This document shows, piece by piece, positions 46,778 to 55,626 of a DNA stretch of 64,000 nucleotides (position 1 is the stretch's first letter; every line of letters begins with the position of its first letter). A program made the translations under genes and the position numbers. The DNA comes from Nitratidesulfovibrio sp. SRB-5 (lineage in GTDB: Bacteria; Desulfobacterota; Desulfovibrionia; Desulfovibrionales; Desulfovibrionaceae), in the NCBI RefSeq assembly GCF_019931275.1, contig NZ_JAIOTY010000002.1, positions 1,012,131 through 1,076,130 of the forward strand, written 5' to 3'. A model generated the notes under the pieces. The model saw only the letters and a list, made by a program, of their open reading frames with translations. It was not told the DNA's origin and ran no database searches.

Positions 46778-49284
46778 GACGCGCTCCCCAAAGGCAGGGT
46801 GAAGGTGAAGGTGGCGCCCTGGCCGGGTTCGGAAACCACGGTGAACGTGCCCTTGTGGTTCTGGGTGATGATGAAGAACGCCACGGAGAGCCCGAGTCCC
46901 GTGCCTTCTCCGGGCGGGCGGGTGGTGTAGAACGGGTCGAAGACCCTGGCGCGCACCTCTGGCGGCATGCCGGGGCCGTTGTCCGCGACGGACACGACCA
47001 CCCCTTCCGGGCGGTGTTCGGCCACTATGGTGATGGTGGGCGGGGCGCCGTCCGGCGGAATGAATCCGGCCAGGGCCTGCGCGGCGTTGCGCAGCAGGTT
47101 CAGCAGCACCTGTTCCACCTCTGTGGCCAGGCAGGCGGGGCGGGGCAGGTCGGGCGGGATGTGTATGTCCACCCGCAGCCTGCGGAAGTCGTGGTTGTTG
47201 CGAAAGCTGTAGTCGTTGGCGGCAAGGTCCACGGCGGTGGCCACCAGCGTCGCGATGTCGCATTCCATGTGCGACGAGGTGCTGCGGCGGCTGAAGTTGA
47301 GCATGTTGGCCACGATGCGGGCGGCCCGCAGTCCCGCCTCGCGCACCCCGGCGGCCATGCGCAGCACGCCGCGCCGTTCCAGGTAGTCGCGCACCTGCTC
47401 CACGGTGCAGCCCATGGCGCGGGCGGCCTCGTCGTTGGCGGCGCGCCCCGGTTCTATGCGGCGCAGCACGTTCTGCACCGCCTGCAAGATGCCCCCGAGG
47501 GGGTTGTTGATCTCGTGGGCCATGCCCGCCGCCAGCCCGCCCACCGACAGCATGCGTTCGGTCTGGATCATCGTTTCGCGCACCCGCTCGCGCTCGGTCA
47601 CGTCGTCGAGGCGGATCACCGCCCCTTCCACGCCGTTGGCGGCCAGGGGGAACACGGTGACGTCCTCGTAGCGGGGCACGCCGTTGTCGGTGCGGGTCAG
47701 CCGTTCGCCGTGCACGGGGGCCTGTCTGTCCAGGGCCTCGCGTACGCGCGGCAGTTGCGGGGCAAGGCGCGGAAAGACCTTTTCCAGGCTGCGCCCCAGC
47801 GCTGCCGGGGGTTCCACCCCGGTCATCAGGGCAGCCTGACGGTTCCACTGGATGATGCGTCCTTCGGGCGAGACGCCCACCATCACCGAGGGCATGGAAT
47901 CCAGGATGTTGGCGAGCAGGTTGCGCAGCTTGCGCAGTTCCGCCTCGGTTCGCGCCTTGTGCCGCATGACCACCATCAGGGCGGCGATGGTGACGAGCAT
48001 GGCGGCAACGAAGGTTGCCACCACGTGGATTTCCCTCGTGTAGGCGCGGTAGACGGAGAAGGGGCGTTCCACCACCTCGCTGCCGGGGGGCAGCGAGGCT
48101 TCGTCGACGCGCCAGCGCCGCAACTGCGCGTAGTCGAAAAGGAAATCTCCCGGCCCGCGCCGGACGGGGATGGACGCGGGATCTTCACCCGCCATGATGC
48201 GCCGCCCCAGTTCGGCCATGATGCGCCCCTGCGACTGGCCGGTGACCAGCTTGCCGCCCACCATGTTGCCGCCAAGGTTGAAGCCCATGATGCAGTATAC
48301 GGGCACCCTGGCAGCCGCGGCGATGCGCAGCCCCGCTTCTTCGTAGGTGACGCTGCGTTCGGATGCGTCGGAATAGTACACGCCGAGCAGCACGACGGTT
48401 TCCGGCCCCAGCGCGGCCACCTGGCGCAGCAGGTCTTCCTCCGGCACGTCGGAATTCCAGCGCAGGCGGACGCGCCCTTCCAGCGGGCGCAGCGCTTCTG
48501 CCAGTTCCGCTGCCGTGGACCGCCCGCTTTCGGTGTAGTCGTTGATGACGAAAATTTCTTCCACGCCGGTGTGGGCGCGCAGCAGGAACTGCACCGTCTC
48601 GTAGGGGTAGTGTTCCTCGGTGACGCCGGTGACCCCGGACATGCCCTGCACGCGCGCCTGCGTGAAGTTGTTGGCGCCGCCAAATACCACGGGCACGCCG
48701 GGAAAGAGCGTGTCGCGGTAGCGGCGCAGGAAGTTCAGCGCATGGTCGTCGGAGCACAGCAGCAGCACCGGGCGCACCGTGGCGTACTTTGCGCGCAGCA
48801 TGGCGGCGTAGGCGGCGAAATAGGCATCGTCGTGCACCGCCTTGGAGTCCATGTTCTCCACTCGCAACAGCACGTTGCCGCCCGGTGGGGCCAGTTCGGC
48901 TTCCACCTCTGTGGTAAGTTCGCGCACCCAGCGCATGCGCTGGTCGTAGGAGTTGATGAGCAGGGCCTGCACCGGCGGGGTGGCGGGCAACGCGTAGGGA
49001 TCGGCGAAGGTGAGGGCGGCCAGCAGGGCGCAGCCGCCCAAAAGCAGGGTGGGGAGCAGCCAGCGCAGCGCGGTGGGGCCAGATTTTCGGGGTGCGGGGC
49101 GGGCCGTTTCCGATGCCGTTACGGTCGCCGCGCCTGCCGATGCCGGATCGTGGTCGCCCTCGCAACCCGGCGGTGCATCGGTGCCGGTGGTGGAAGCGGG
49201 GGCTTGGAAACGCCCGGGCTGAGCGTGGCGCGAAGCGGGCATGGAGTGCACTCGTGCTGCATGGGGGTGAACGTGGAACTTCAT
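46774..49284 (-). CDS. Histidine kinase with solute-binding-type sensor domain (copy 1)
   Basis: Paralog of the next gene with the same plan (836 aa from this start). A TM helix at about 67-90 is followed by the periplasmic solute-binding-type domain (LINSYDQRMRWVRELTTEVE, LLLCSDDHALNFLRRYRDTL, VPVVFGGANNF). A second TM (about 418-440), PAS, HisKA (GGLAAGMAHEINNPLGGILQ) and HATPase (ADNGPGMPPEV, GTGLGLSVAFF) complete it. The kinase halves are nearly colinear with copy 2. The start is uncertain: MKFHV (49284), MPASR (49242) and an earlier Met at 49401 all lack a clear ribosome site. Confidence 0.9.
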   Translation of the reverse strand: MKFHVHPHAARVHSMPASRHAQPGRFQAPASTTGTDAPPGCEGDHDPASAGAATVTASETARPAPRKSGPTALRWLLPTLLLGGCALLAALTFADPYALPATPPVQALLINSYDQRMRWVRELTTEVEAELAPPGGNVLLRVENMDSKAVHDDAYFAAYAAMLRAKYATVRPVLLLCSDDHALNFLRRYRDTLFPGVPVVFGGANNFTQARVQGMSGVTGVTEEHYPYETVQFLLRAHTGVEEIFVINDYTESGRSTAAELAEALRPLEGRVRLRWNSDVPEEDLLRQVAALGPETVVLLGVYYSDASERSVTYEEAGLRIAAAARVPVYCIMGFNLGGNMVGGKLVTGQSQGRIMAELGRRIMAGEDPASIPVRRGPGDFLFDYAQLRRWRVDEASLPPGSEVVERPFSVYRAYTREIHVVATFVAAMLVTIAALMVVMRHKARTEAELRKLRNLLANILDSMPSVMVGVSPEGRIIQWNRQAALMTGVEPPAALGRSLEKVFPRLAPQLPRVREALDRQAPVHGERLTRTDNGVPRYEDVTVFPLAANGVEGAVIRLDDVTERERVRETMIQTERMLSVGGLAAGMAHEINNPLGGILQAVQNVLRRIEPGRAANDEAARAMGCTVEQVRDYLERRGVLRMAAGVREAGLRAARIVANMLNFSRRSTSSHMECDIATLVATAVDLAANDYSFRNNHDFRRLRVDIHIPPDLPRPACLATEVEQVLLNLLRNAAQALAGFIPPDGAPPTITIVAEHRPEGVVVSVADNGPGMPPEVRARVFDPFYTTRPPGEGTGLGLSVAFFIITQNHKGTFTVVSEPGQGATFTFTLPLGSAS

Positions 49285-49434
49285 CCAGTATTGGCAGAAC
49301 GCGAGCGCGAACGCAACGGGTAACGCCCAAAGGGCTGGCCTGCGGGGCTGGCGGCGGCGTGGGAGGGGGGAGGCCCCGGCGGGAAGGGGCGCCAGCGGCA
49401 AGGGGGCAGAGGCGGGAAAGGAGGGCGGCGGCGT

Positions 49435-50106
49435 CTAGTTGCCGGGATGGCGGGCGGCACGGCTTGCGGCCTCTGCCCGGCGCAGCAACTGTGCGAGTAC
49501 CAGGGCCGGAAGGCGGACGTAGTACCAGTCGGTGACGGTGGTGCCATCTGCGGGCAGCCATTCGCCGCAACGTTCGAAGTGGTCCAGCAGGGCCTGCTCG
49601 TCCTCGTGCGGTGCGTCTTCCGGCGCGCGCAGGCTGCGTTCGCGGAACAGGGCCGCCATGTCCTCCACCAGCATGAAGGCGGCGTCGTCAAGCTGGCCGT
49701 CCGCAGGCGTGCCCGACGGGTTCGCAAGGGCTGCCGTGGGTGCCAGCATGGCCACCGTTGCGGCGAAGTGCGCGGCAAAGGCGTTGGGCCGGACGATGAG
49801 CCGGTCGTACTGTTTGGCGTTGGCGGCAAGGCAGCGCAACCCGGCGGCGCATAGTAATCGCAGGCCGTGGGGCCCCGTTGGTCCGGCTGGACCCGTTGGC
49901 ACGGCTGACCCGGTTGGCACGGTTGGCCCGGTTGGCACGGTTGGCCCGGTTGCCGCGAATGTCCTTGATGCCCCGGCTGGCCGACTTGCCCGGTCCGGCT
50001 CGAAGGCGTGGGGGGCCGTTGGCTCGGGCAGGCTGTCCAGCCACGCCGCCAGGGCCAGCATGGCGTCGCGAAGCCGCACGAAGGAATGGGCGGGGGGCGT
50101 GTTCAT
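49435..50106 (-). CDS. Unknown protein with a probably leaderless transcript
   Basis: Protein of 223 aa that I do not recognise. The N-terminal helix (VRLRDAMLALAAWLDSL) and a C-terminal helical domain (LDDAAFMLVEDMAALF, TDWYYVRLPALVLAQLLRRA) flank a linker of Pro-Thr-Gly triplets made by 9/18-bp repeats (about 49876-49952). No signal peptide. It is transcribed toward the kinase pair, 150 bp before it, and may belong to that operon. The ATG follows a strong -10 by 7 bases, leaving no room for a ribosome binding site. Confidence 0.75.
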   Translation of the reverse strand: MNTPPAHSFVRLRDAMLALAAWLDSLPEPTAPHAFEPDRASRPAGASRTFAATGPTVPTGPTVPTGSAVPTGPAGPTGPHGLRLLCAAGLRCLAANAKQYDRLIVRPNAFAAHFAATVAMLAPTAALANPSGTPADGQLDDAAFMLVEDMAALFRERSLRAPEDAPHEDEQALLDHFERCGEWLPADGTTVTDWYYVRLPALVLAQLLRRAEAASRAARHPGN

Positions 50107-50600
50107 GTGATGCGTTATAGCTTTTTATATATATTGATGCAACAGTAAATGTTGCGTCGTGGCATGGCTGGCGTGTCCGGATATTTCCGGGGATGTCCTG
50201 GCATGTGGGGGCGTGGCCGGGCGCATTCGGGGCGCGACAGGCGTTTGGGCAGGCCGAGCGGTGTGCGGTGCCTCGGTGGAGAGTATGGGAGCATTGGGGC
50301 CTCCCCCACTTTCCATGTGGCGCGTTCTCGGCTATACTTGCGTAAATGCACAGGGTGCGGCTTGGTGCCTGTTCCCTCGTATCGGGTTCAGTGTCGTGGC
50401 ATGGAGAGCGCCGGGAGCGAACCCGGGCGGGTCGCGTCCAGACGCATCCGGGCGAAGCATACCCAAGAATGTGCAAAGTCGGTGCAATGTAGGTGCCATG
50501 TCGGTGCATGACCTCGGCCAGATCGGAAACCGAGCGATATCGGTTGGACCCGGTCGGCAATGACCCCGCCAGCTAAGACGTGCCCGCCGGGATATACGAA
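50107..50600. other. Divergent intergenic region of the unknown gene and the PilZ-motAB operon
   Basis: Holds the leaderless promoter on the minus strand. The rest has short related segments (gtgcaatgtaggtgccatgtcggtgcatgac near 50480) and no credible gene. A flagellar sigma-28-type promoter for the motility operon was not recognised. Confidence 0.5.
50114..50142 (-). promoter_or_regulatory. Sigma-70-type promoter, probably leaderless
   Basis: On the minus strand TTGCAT, a 17-bp AT-rich spacer and TATAAC form a near-consensus promoter. The -10 ends 7 bases before the ATG at 50104-50106, so transcription should start at or next to the A of the start codon. Confidence 0.75.
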
Positions 50601-51251
50601 ATGGACGAGGCAGAGCGCAGGAACAACTACAGGGTGCAGGCTCCGCCCGGCTATCTGCGCGAAGTGGCCCTGTGGTCCGGGCGCGAGGTTGCCGATGGAC
50701 GCCTGACCCTGGAGCAGCTGGGCGCGCCCGACGCGCTGGGGCTTGCGGGAACGGGGGGCATTGCCCTGACGGACGTGAGCACGCGGGGCTTGCGCATGCG
50801 CCTTTCGATGGAGACCGCGCACTGCCTGGGCCTGGCGTCGGAAGATGCGCTGCCCGGTGGCCTGCCCACCGATGGCCTGTCCACCGATGGCCTGCCCACC
50901 GGGGGGCTGCACGTGTATCTCAAGCTGCTGTCTCCCGTCGTTGGGGCGGCAGTCCGAAATTATACGCTTTTTTTGGGAACGCGCGTGACGCATGTTGACC
51001 ATGCGCCCGGCGCGGTTCTGCTGGGGCTGCACATCACGTCGCGCGGGGTGCCGGAAAAGGCCGAAAAGGCCTTTCGCATGTTCGACGCGGGGCGTTACGG
51101 CGTAAAGGAACTGACCCGCTGGTGCGACGAGGTGGCCCGCATGGGCCGGGGGCTACAGCCCGCCCCCTCGCCCGGCCTTGACCTTGAGCATCTGCTTGCG
51201 GAAATCGACGCCGCGCGTGCGTGCGGCGCCATGCAGGCCAACAGGAACTGA
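50601..51251 (+). CDS. PilZ-domain c-di-GMP-binding protein
   Basis: Protein of 216 aa with both PilZ signatures: RxxxR as RNNYR near residue 8, and DxSxxG as DVSTRG (LTDVSTRGLRMRL) near 60. PilZ domains bind c-di-GMP and in this setting act as YcgR-like brakes on flagellar rotation. A 15-bp repeat (50859-50903) codes for three GLPTD-like units in a loop. The stop lies 9 bp before motA, so it is the first gene of a PilZ-motA-motB operon. The start is uncertain (ATG 50601 or in-frame GTG 50580), as neither has a good ribosome site. Confidence 0.8.
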   Translation: MDEAERRNNYRVQAPPGYLREVALWSGREVADGRLTLEQLGAPDALGLAGTGGIALTDVSTRGLRMRLSMETAHCLGLASEDALPGGLPTDGLSTDGLPTGGLHVYLKLLSPVVGAAVRNYTLFLGTRVTHVDHAPGAVLLGLHITSRGVPEKAEKAFRMFDAGRYGVKELTRWCDEVARMGRGLQPAPSPGLDLEHLLAEIDAARACGAMQANRN

Positions 51252-51260
51252 CACCACGCC

Positions 51261-52106
51261 ATGTTCGCCATAATCGGTCTCGTTGTCGTTTTCGGTTCGA
51301 TCCTCACCGGCTACATGATGTCGCACGGCGTCTTGCACGTGCTGTGGCAGCCCGCGGAACTCATCATCATTCTCGGCGCGGCCATCGGTGCGTTCATCGT
51401 TTCCAGCACCAAGTATTCGCTGGGGCTCGTGCTGAAGAACCTCAAGCTGGTGCTGGGCGACCCCGGCATGAGCAAGGCCAAGTATCTTGATGTACTGGGC
51501 CTGCTCAACTCGCTGTTCGTCAAGATGCACCGCGAAGGCGTGATCAGCATCGAACAGGACATCGAAAAGCCGGAAGGCAGTTCCATCTTCAACAAGTACC
51601 CCGCCATCGCCAAGGACAAGCACACCGTGCATTTCATCGGCGACACGCTGCGGGTGTACCTGACCACCGGCGACCCCAACGAGATCGACAGCCTGATGGA
51701 AGTGGACATGAAGTCCATGCACGAGGAAGAGTCCATCGCTCCGCACTCCATCGGCCGCATGGCGGAATCGCTGCCCGGCATGGGTATCGTGGCGGCGGTG
51801 CTTGGCGTCGTGCTGACCATGGGCAAGATCAGCGAGCCGCCCGAGGTGCTCGGCCACCACATCGGCGCCGCGCTGATCGGGACGTTCATCGGTATCCTGT
51901 TCTGTTACGGCGTGTTCGGCCCCATGGGCGCCAAGATCGAACAGGCCAACCACGAGCACCACATGTACTTCGCGGTGATCAAGGAAGCGGTGGCCGCCGC
52001 CATCCGGGGGTCCACGCCGATCATCGCGGTGGAGTACGGGCGCCGTGCCATTCCGCATACCTTCCGGCCCACGTTTGCCGAGATGGAAGAAAAGCTGAAG
52101 AGCTGA
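51261..52106 (+). CDS. motA: Flagellar motor stator protein MotA
   Basis: Inner-membrane stator subunit (281 aa) with four TM helices: MFAIIGLVVVFGSILTGYM, ELIIILGAAIGAFIV, and the later pair LPGMGIVAAVLGVVLTM and HHIGAALIGTFIGILFCYG. The cytoplasmic loop between helices 2 and 3 carries the charged residues that meet FliG. With MotB it forms the ion channel that turns the flagellum. The gene lies between PilZ and motB, 67 bp before motB. Confidence 0.96.
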   Translation: MFAIIGLVVVFGSILTGYMMSHGVLHVLWQPAELIIILGAAIGAFIVSSTKYSLGLVLKNLKLVLGDPGMSKAKYLDVLGLLNSLFVKMHREGVISIEQDIEKPEGSSIFNKYPAIAKDKHTVHFIGDTLRVYLTTGDPNEIDSLMEVDMKSMHEEESIAPHSIGRMAESLPGMGIVAAVLGVVLTMGKISEPPEVLGHHIGAALIGTFIGILFCYGVFGPMGAKIEQANHEHHMYFAVIKEAVAAAIRGSTPIIAVEYGRRAIPHTFRPTFAEMEEKLKS

Positions 52107-52173
52107 CGCACCGCGCGCCCGGCGGCGGAAATTCCGCCTGCCGAGCACGGCGCGCCATACGGGGAGGAACGCC

Positions 52174-52899
52174 ATGGCTGGCGGTGGATCATGGAAAGTT
52201 GCCTACGCCGACTTCGTGACGGCGATGATGGCCTTCTTTCTGCTGATGTGGATTCTGAACATGACCCCGCCGGAGACCAAGCAGGCACTGGCGGGCTACT
52301 TCTCTACCGAGCGGTCCTTGTTCGATTCGAGCAACGTGTCGCCGGTGGCCAACAACCCCTTCGTGCAGGGGGTGGACAAGCTGGACACGCGCGACTTCAA
52401 GGTGTCGGAAACCGAAAAGTCGCACTACGCCATTGCCCAGAAGCTGAAGCAGATGATGATGGCCGACGCCATTCCGCAGAATGCCAGCGGCATCAGTGCC
52501 GACGACGTGGGCGTGCTGCTGCGGGTGAACAGCGACGTGATGTTCAAGGCCGGTTCTGCGGAACTGGTGCCGGAAGGCAGCAAGGTGCTGGACGAGGTCA
52601 TCAAGATACTGCGCGAATACAACCTGTACCTGATGGTGCGCGGCCACAGCGACAGCGGCGAGGTGGCCGCGGGCAGCCCGTACCCCTCGAACTGGGAACT
52701 TTCCGGCGCGCGCGCGGCGGCTGCCGTGCGCTACATCATCGAGCACGGCGGCATCAAGCCCACGCGGCTGCGCGGCATTGCCTATGCCGACACGCGCCCC
52801 ATGGAGCCCAACACCACCCCCGAAAGCCGCAGCAAGAACCGGCGCGTGGAATTCCATTTCCACAGGCCGGAAGTCATGTCGTACAACGTGGTGTATTAG
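52174..52899 (+). CDS. motB: Flagellar motor stator protein MotB
   Basis: Stator subunit (241 aa). A single N-terminal TM helix WKVAYADFVTAMMAFFLLMW contains the ion-carrying Asp (residue 13), followed by a plug/linker and a peptidoglycan-binding OmpA-like domain (VMFKAGSAELVPEGSKVLDE, MVRGHSDSGE, NWELSGARAAAAVRYI, SRSKNRRVEFHF). GGAGG precedes the ATG by 6 bases. It anchors the MotA-MotB complex to the cell wall. Confidence 0.96.
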   Translation: MAGGGSWKVAYADFVTAMMAFFLLMWILNMTPPETKQALAGYFSTERSLFDSSNVSPVANNPFVQGVDKLDTRDFKVSETEKSHYAIAQKLKQMMMADAIPQNASGISADDVGVLLRVNSDVMFKAGSAELVPEGSKVLDEVIKILREYNLYLMVRGHSDSGEVAAGSPYPSNWELSGARAAAAVRYIIEHGGIKPTRLRGIAYADTRPMEPNTTPESRSKNRRVEFHFHRPEVMSYNVVY

Positions 52900-53309
52900 G
52901 CGCGCGACGCAGGCGCAGACATTGTCCTTTTGTGCGGGGCGGGCCGGTTGGCCCGCCCCGCTTGCGCTTTGGAGAATGGGCGCGTATCTGCGGCGGTAAC
53001 GGCTGGCGAGGGCAGCCGGGACAGCCGGTTCGGACTGGCCGTACAGGCTGCCGTACAGGGTGGCTGTACAGGCCGGTCGGACAGGCGGACAGGCGGACAG
53101 GCGGACAGGCGGACAGGGGGGCGGTTGCCCGCACCCGACCCCGCCCGGTTCTGTCTGGCCCCGGCCCTGCCCGGCCCTGGCCGGTTCAAGGCACCGATGC
53201 AGGCCATGTGCCCGTGGGCTTTGCGTGGCACGACACTTGTCATTCCAGCCATCCCCATCCCTTCATCCCCCCGGGCCTTGCGGCCCGCGCGCCCATACAG
53301 GAGACGGAC
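52900..53309. other. Gene-free stretch with 9-bp repeats
   Basis: After the terminator, gtacaggctgcc variants (53036-53070) and four to five copies of gcggacagg (53078-53117) dominate, followed by ccggccctg repeats. No gene recognised. Confidence 0.7.
52934..52961 (+). terminator. Terminator of the motAB operon
   Basis: GCGGGGCGGGCC and GGCCCGCCCCGC form a perfect 12-bp stem with a GGTT loop. The T-run is weak (TTGCGCTTT). Confidence 0.75.
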
Positions 53310-53966
53310 ATGCCGTTCACGTTGTTCCGCACCCCCACCACCGCAGGCGCTTGCGACGCGCGTACCGCAACCCCGGCCAGGGCCTTTGGGCTGCACGCGC
53401 TGCTTCTGCTGACGCTGCTGCTCGTGGCGTCCGCCCTGTCGGGCTGCGCCACGCAGGAGCCGCTGAAGCCCTACAACCCCATGGGTGTTTCCGGAAAGGT
53501 CAACCCCGAGGCGGAAAAGTACTTCGCCATGGCCCATGTGCTGTGGAAGGGCGGCGAAACCTGCACCGAACCGGAAAAGGCCGTGGCCTATCTGAACAAG
53601 GCCATCGAAATCCAGCCGGATTACTGGCAGGCCTTTGCCCGGCGCGGGCTTGCCTATAGCGAAATGGGCCTGTGGGACGAGGCGTTCGATGACCTGACCC
53701 GCGCCGTGCGGCAGCATCCTTCGGCAGAAAACTACGCCTGGCGTGGGCTGGTGGCCTTTCGCATGGGCAATCAGCTGGGTGCCCGCAAGGATCTGACGCG
53801 GTCTCTCGAACTGGATTCTTCCCAGCACCGGGCCTGGAACTACCGGGCCGCCGTGGAACTGGCGGAAGACGAGATAGCCGCCGCCTGCGCGGACTTCGCC
53901 AAGGGCTGCTCCAACGGCGACTGCACGGGCATGGAGTCCGCCAGACGGCAGGGCGTCTGCAAGTAG
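53310..53966 (+). CDS. TPR lipoprotein
   Basis: Lipoprotein (218 aa; lipobox LSGC after a hydrophobic helix). It has three to four tetratricopeptide repeats, for example AVAYLNKAIEIQPDYWQAFA, RRGLAYSEMGLWDEAFDDLT and RGLVAFRMGNQLGARKDLT. The C terminus has three cysteines (AAACADFAKGCSNGDC) that could form disulfides or bind metal. AGGAGA precedes the ATG. It is not obviously linked to the motility operon 400 bp upstream. Envelope scaffold role inferred. Confidence 0.87.
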   Translation: MPFTLFRTPTTAGACDARTATPARAFGLHALLLLTLLLVASALSGCATQEPLKPYNPMGVSGKVNPEAEKYFAMAHVLWKGGETCTEPEKAVAYLNKAIEIQPDYWQAFARRGLAYSEMGLWDEAFDDLTRAVRQHPSAENYAWRGLVAFRMGNQLGARKDLTRSLELDSSQHRAWNYRAAVELAEDEIAAACADFAKGCSNGDCTGMESARRQGVCK

Positions 53967-54298
53967 CGGCGTTCGCCAGTCCCGGGGTTCGGGCTGCCCG
54001 GTCCGAAGATACGGGTTGACCGGGGCCCGGCGGCGCCCCATCATCTGGGTGTGGAGCCGTAACAGGCTCAAGCCGTGACAGGCATGGATGCTGCCCCGGC
54101 GGTGTACTGCTTGCCGTCCGGCCTGATGCATGGCCCGATGCATGGCCTGCCGTGTGACATGATGTGTGGCATGATGTGTGGCCTGCCGTTCGGCATCAGG
54201 TCCGGCATTCTCCCGGGGCATCGGTTCCGGTCCGTGGCCAACGGGGGCCCGGCCGGAAGCGCCGGTCGCACGCGCCATCTCCCCGTTGCGAGTCTGCC
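53967..54298. other. Gene-free stretch with short repeats
   Basis: Repeats of gcatggcc/catgatgtgtggc occur at about 54125-54185. No gene recognised; the exported-protein frame is open upstream, but that part is translated repeat. Confidence 0.6.
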
Positions 54299-54775
54299 AT
54301 GCGAGACACCATTGCAACACCATTGGCCGCATCCGCTGCCGCAGAGGGCACGACAGCTTTCCGGAGGCGTATGCGCCGCGCGTTGGGCACGCCGGGAACC
54401 GCCTTGGGCCGCCTGGTGCGCATCCCCGCATTGGCCGTTGCGCGCACCGTCGCGCTGGCCGCCATGCTGGCGGCTGCGATGGTGCCCGCAGCCCGCGCCG
54501 AAGTGTCCGACCAGGACCTGGACGTGTGCATTGCCTACGCCCAGATCGAATTGGCCAGCCAGTACGGCTCGCCTTCCAGCCTGTCCTTCATCAACGACGG
54601 GCGCGCCACCATGGAACGGTACGACGGCGTGGTGGACGGGCATTACGTGTCCACCATCCTGCGTCTGGACGGCGTGCTGACCACGCCGGACGGGGTGGCC
54701 CGGCCCGTACGCATAACCTGCCTGCTGGCCAGCGTGGGCGAACCCGTGGGCTTGCGCCTGGAACCCCGGCGCTGA
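54299..54775 (+). CDS. Small exported protein of unknown function
   Basis: Protein of 158 aa with a signal-like hydrophobic stretch (VARTVALAAMLAAAMVPAARA, cleavage likely after ARA). The mature region of about 90 residues contains two cysteines (DVCIAYAQIELASQYGSP and ITCLLASVGEP) that may pair. A repeated beta-strand pattern (TMERYDGVVDGHYVSTILRL) suggests a small beta fold. No named family recognised. The start at 54299 has only a weak ribosome site; a longer N terminus is possible but unsupported. Confidence 0.7.
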   Translation: MRDTIATPLAASAAAEGTTAFRRRMRRALGTPGTALGRLVRIPALAVARTVALAAMLAAAMVPAARAEVSDQDLDVCIAYAQIELASQYGSPSSLSFINDGRATMERYDGVVDGHYVSTILRLDGVLTTPDGVARPVRITCLLASVGEPVGLRLEPRR

Positions 54776-54802
54776 ATCCGGCCTTGATCCGCTGGCGATC
54801 AC

Positions 54803-54829
54803 GCCGGGCACGCCTGTTGTGCCCGGCAC
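54803..54829. terminator. Hairpin between convergent genes
   Basis: GCCGGGCA and TGCCCGGC form a stem near the end of the exported-protein gene, before the convergent small zinc-protein gene. No T-run. Confidence 0.5.
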
Positions 54830-54917
54830 GCGCATGGCGCGGACGTGCGGCTAGACCCCGCTCGCGTCCGGATGCGCGGGCGGCGGGCCGGTGTCGTCCG
54901 GCTGGCGGGTGTTCCCG

Positions 54918-55121
54918 CTATCCGTACCAGTTTTCGATGAGATCCAGCAGGCGGTCTTCGCCGACCACGGCCAGGATGGCGGGGTCGGCGTGGCAGGCGC
55001 AGTCGAGGCAGAAGTGTTCGTCGTACAGGGGGCGCAGTTCGCGTTGAGGCTGTTCCGGGGACGCATCGAAGCTGCGTCCGCAGAAGGTACAGGTCATCTG
55101 GTCGGGCATGGGTTCCTTCAT
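54918..55121 (-). CDS. Small zinc-binding protein
   Basis: Protein of 67 aa with CTFCGRSFDA, a central acidic/aromatic part and CLDCACHAD: two CxxC pairs that should form one zinc ribbon. It ends in a helix DRLLDLIENWYG. AAGGAG stands 6 bases before the ATG at 55121, giving good start evidence. Family unknown; similar short zinc ribbons are common in phage and accessory regions. Confidence 0.8.
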   Translation of the reverse strand: MKEPMPDQMTCTFCGRSFDASPEQPQRELRPLYDEHFCLDCACHADPAILAVVGEDRLLDLIENWYG

Positions 55122-55626
55122 GGATCGCTCCTTGCGGTTGCGTCCGGCGTTCACCCAGTGGAACGTCGGTGACGCATGGCCGACTATACTTTTGGTACGG
55201 CTGCCGTCGCCAACCCTCCATTATTTTTCCGGGGTACCGGCGCAGCCATGCCGGTCCGCGCCTAAAGGTGTGCATGGTGCCGCCGGGTTGCCCGTGGCGG
55301 AAAAATTCCGCCACGGGCACGGTCCACGTCAGCGGGGTATCACGGGGGTAACAGGGGGGTGCCGCCGGGATGCCGCCGGGATGCCGCCGGGATGAGGCCG
55401 GGGCGGTCCCGTTACGGTCCAGTTCCCGTTTGGTCTCCGATTGGTCCCCGATGGGGCCCGGATCAAGCAAGGACCGGTACGGCGTGTTGCGGACCGGAGA
55501 GGCCTGGTATGGACCGGTGCGCAGGTCAAGCCTGCGTTTTAGGGCAGCGGGGATGGGTGCCCGGCCAGTTGGCGCGCCGTGCCCCCCCATGGCCCTGCCG
55601 TCCGCCGCCCCGATCCTGCGCATTGT
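55122..55626. other. Gene-free stretch with 11-bp repeats
   Basis: Three copies of gccgccgggat (55360-55393) and hairpin-prone gtggcggaaaaattccgccac (about 55291-55315). The latter is a palindrome around the AAAAATT centre that could act as a terminator or operator. No gene recognised. Confidence 0.6.

Noticed and set aside
44159-47848. A single 1229-residue kinase gene
   Set aside because: The upstream part reads out of frame through the paralogous kinase; the ATGA overlap at 46774-46777 marks the real start.
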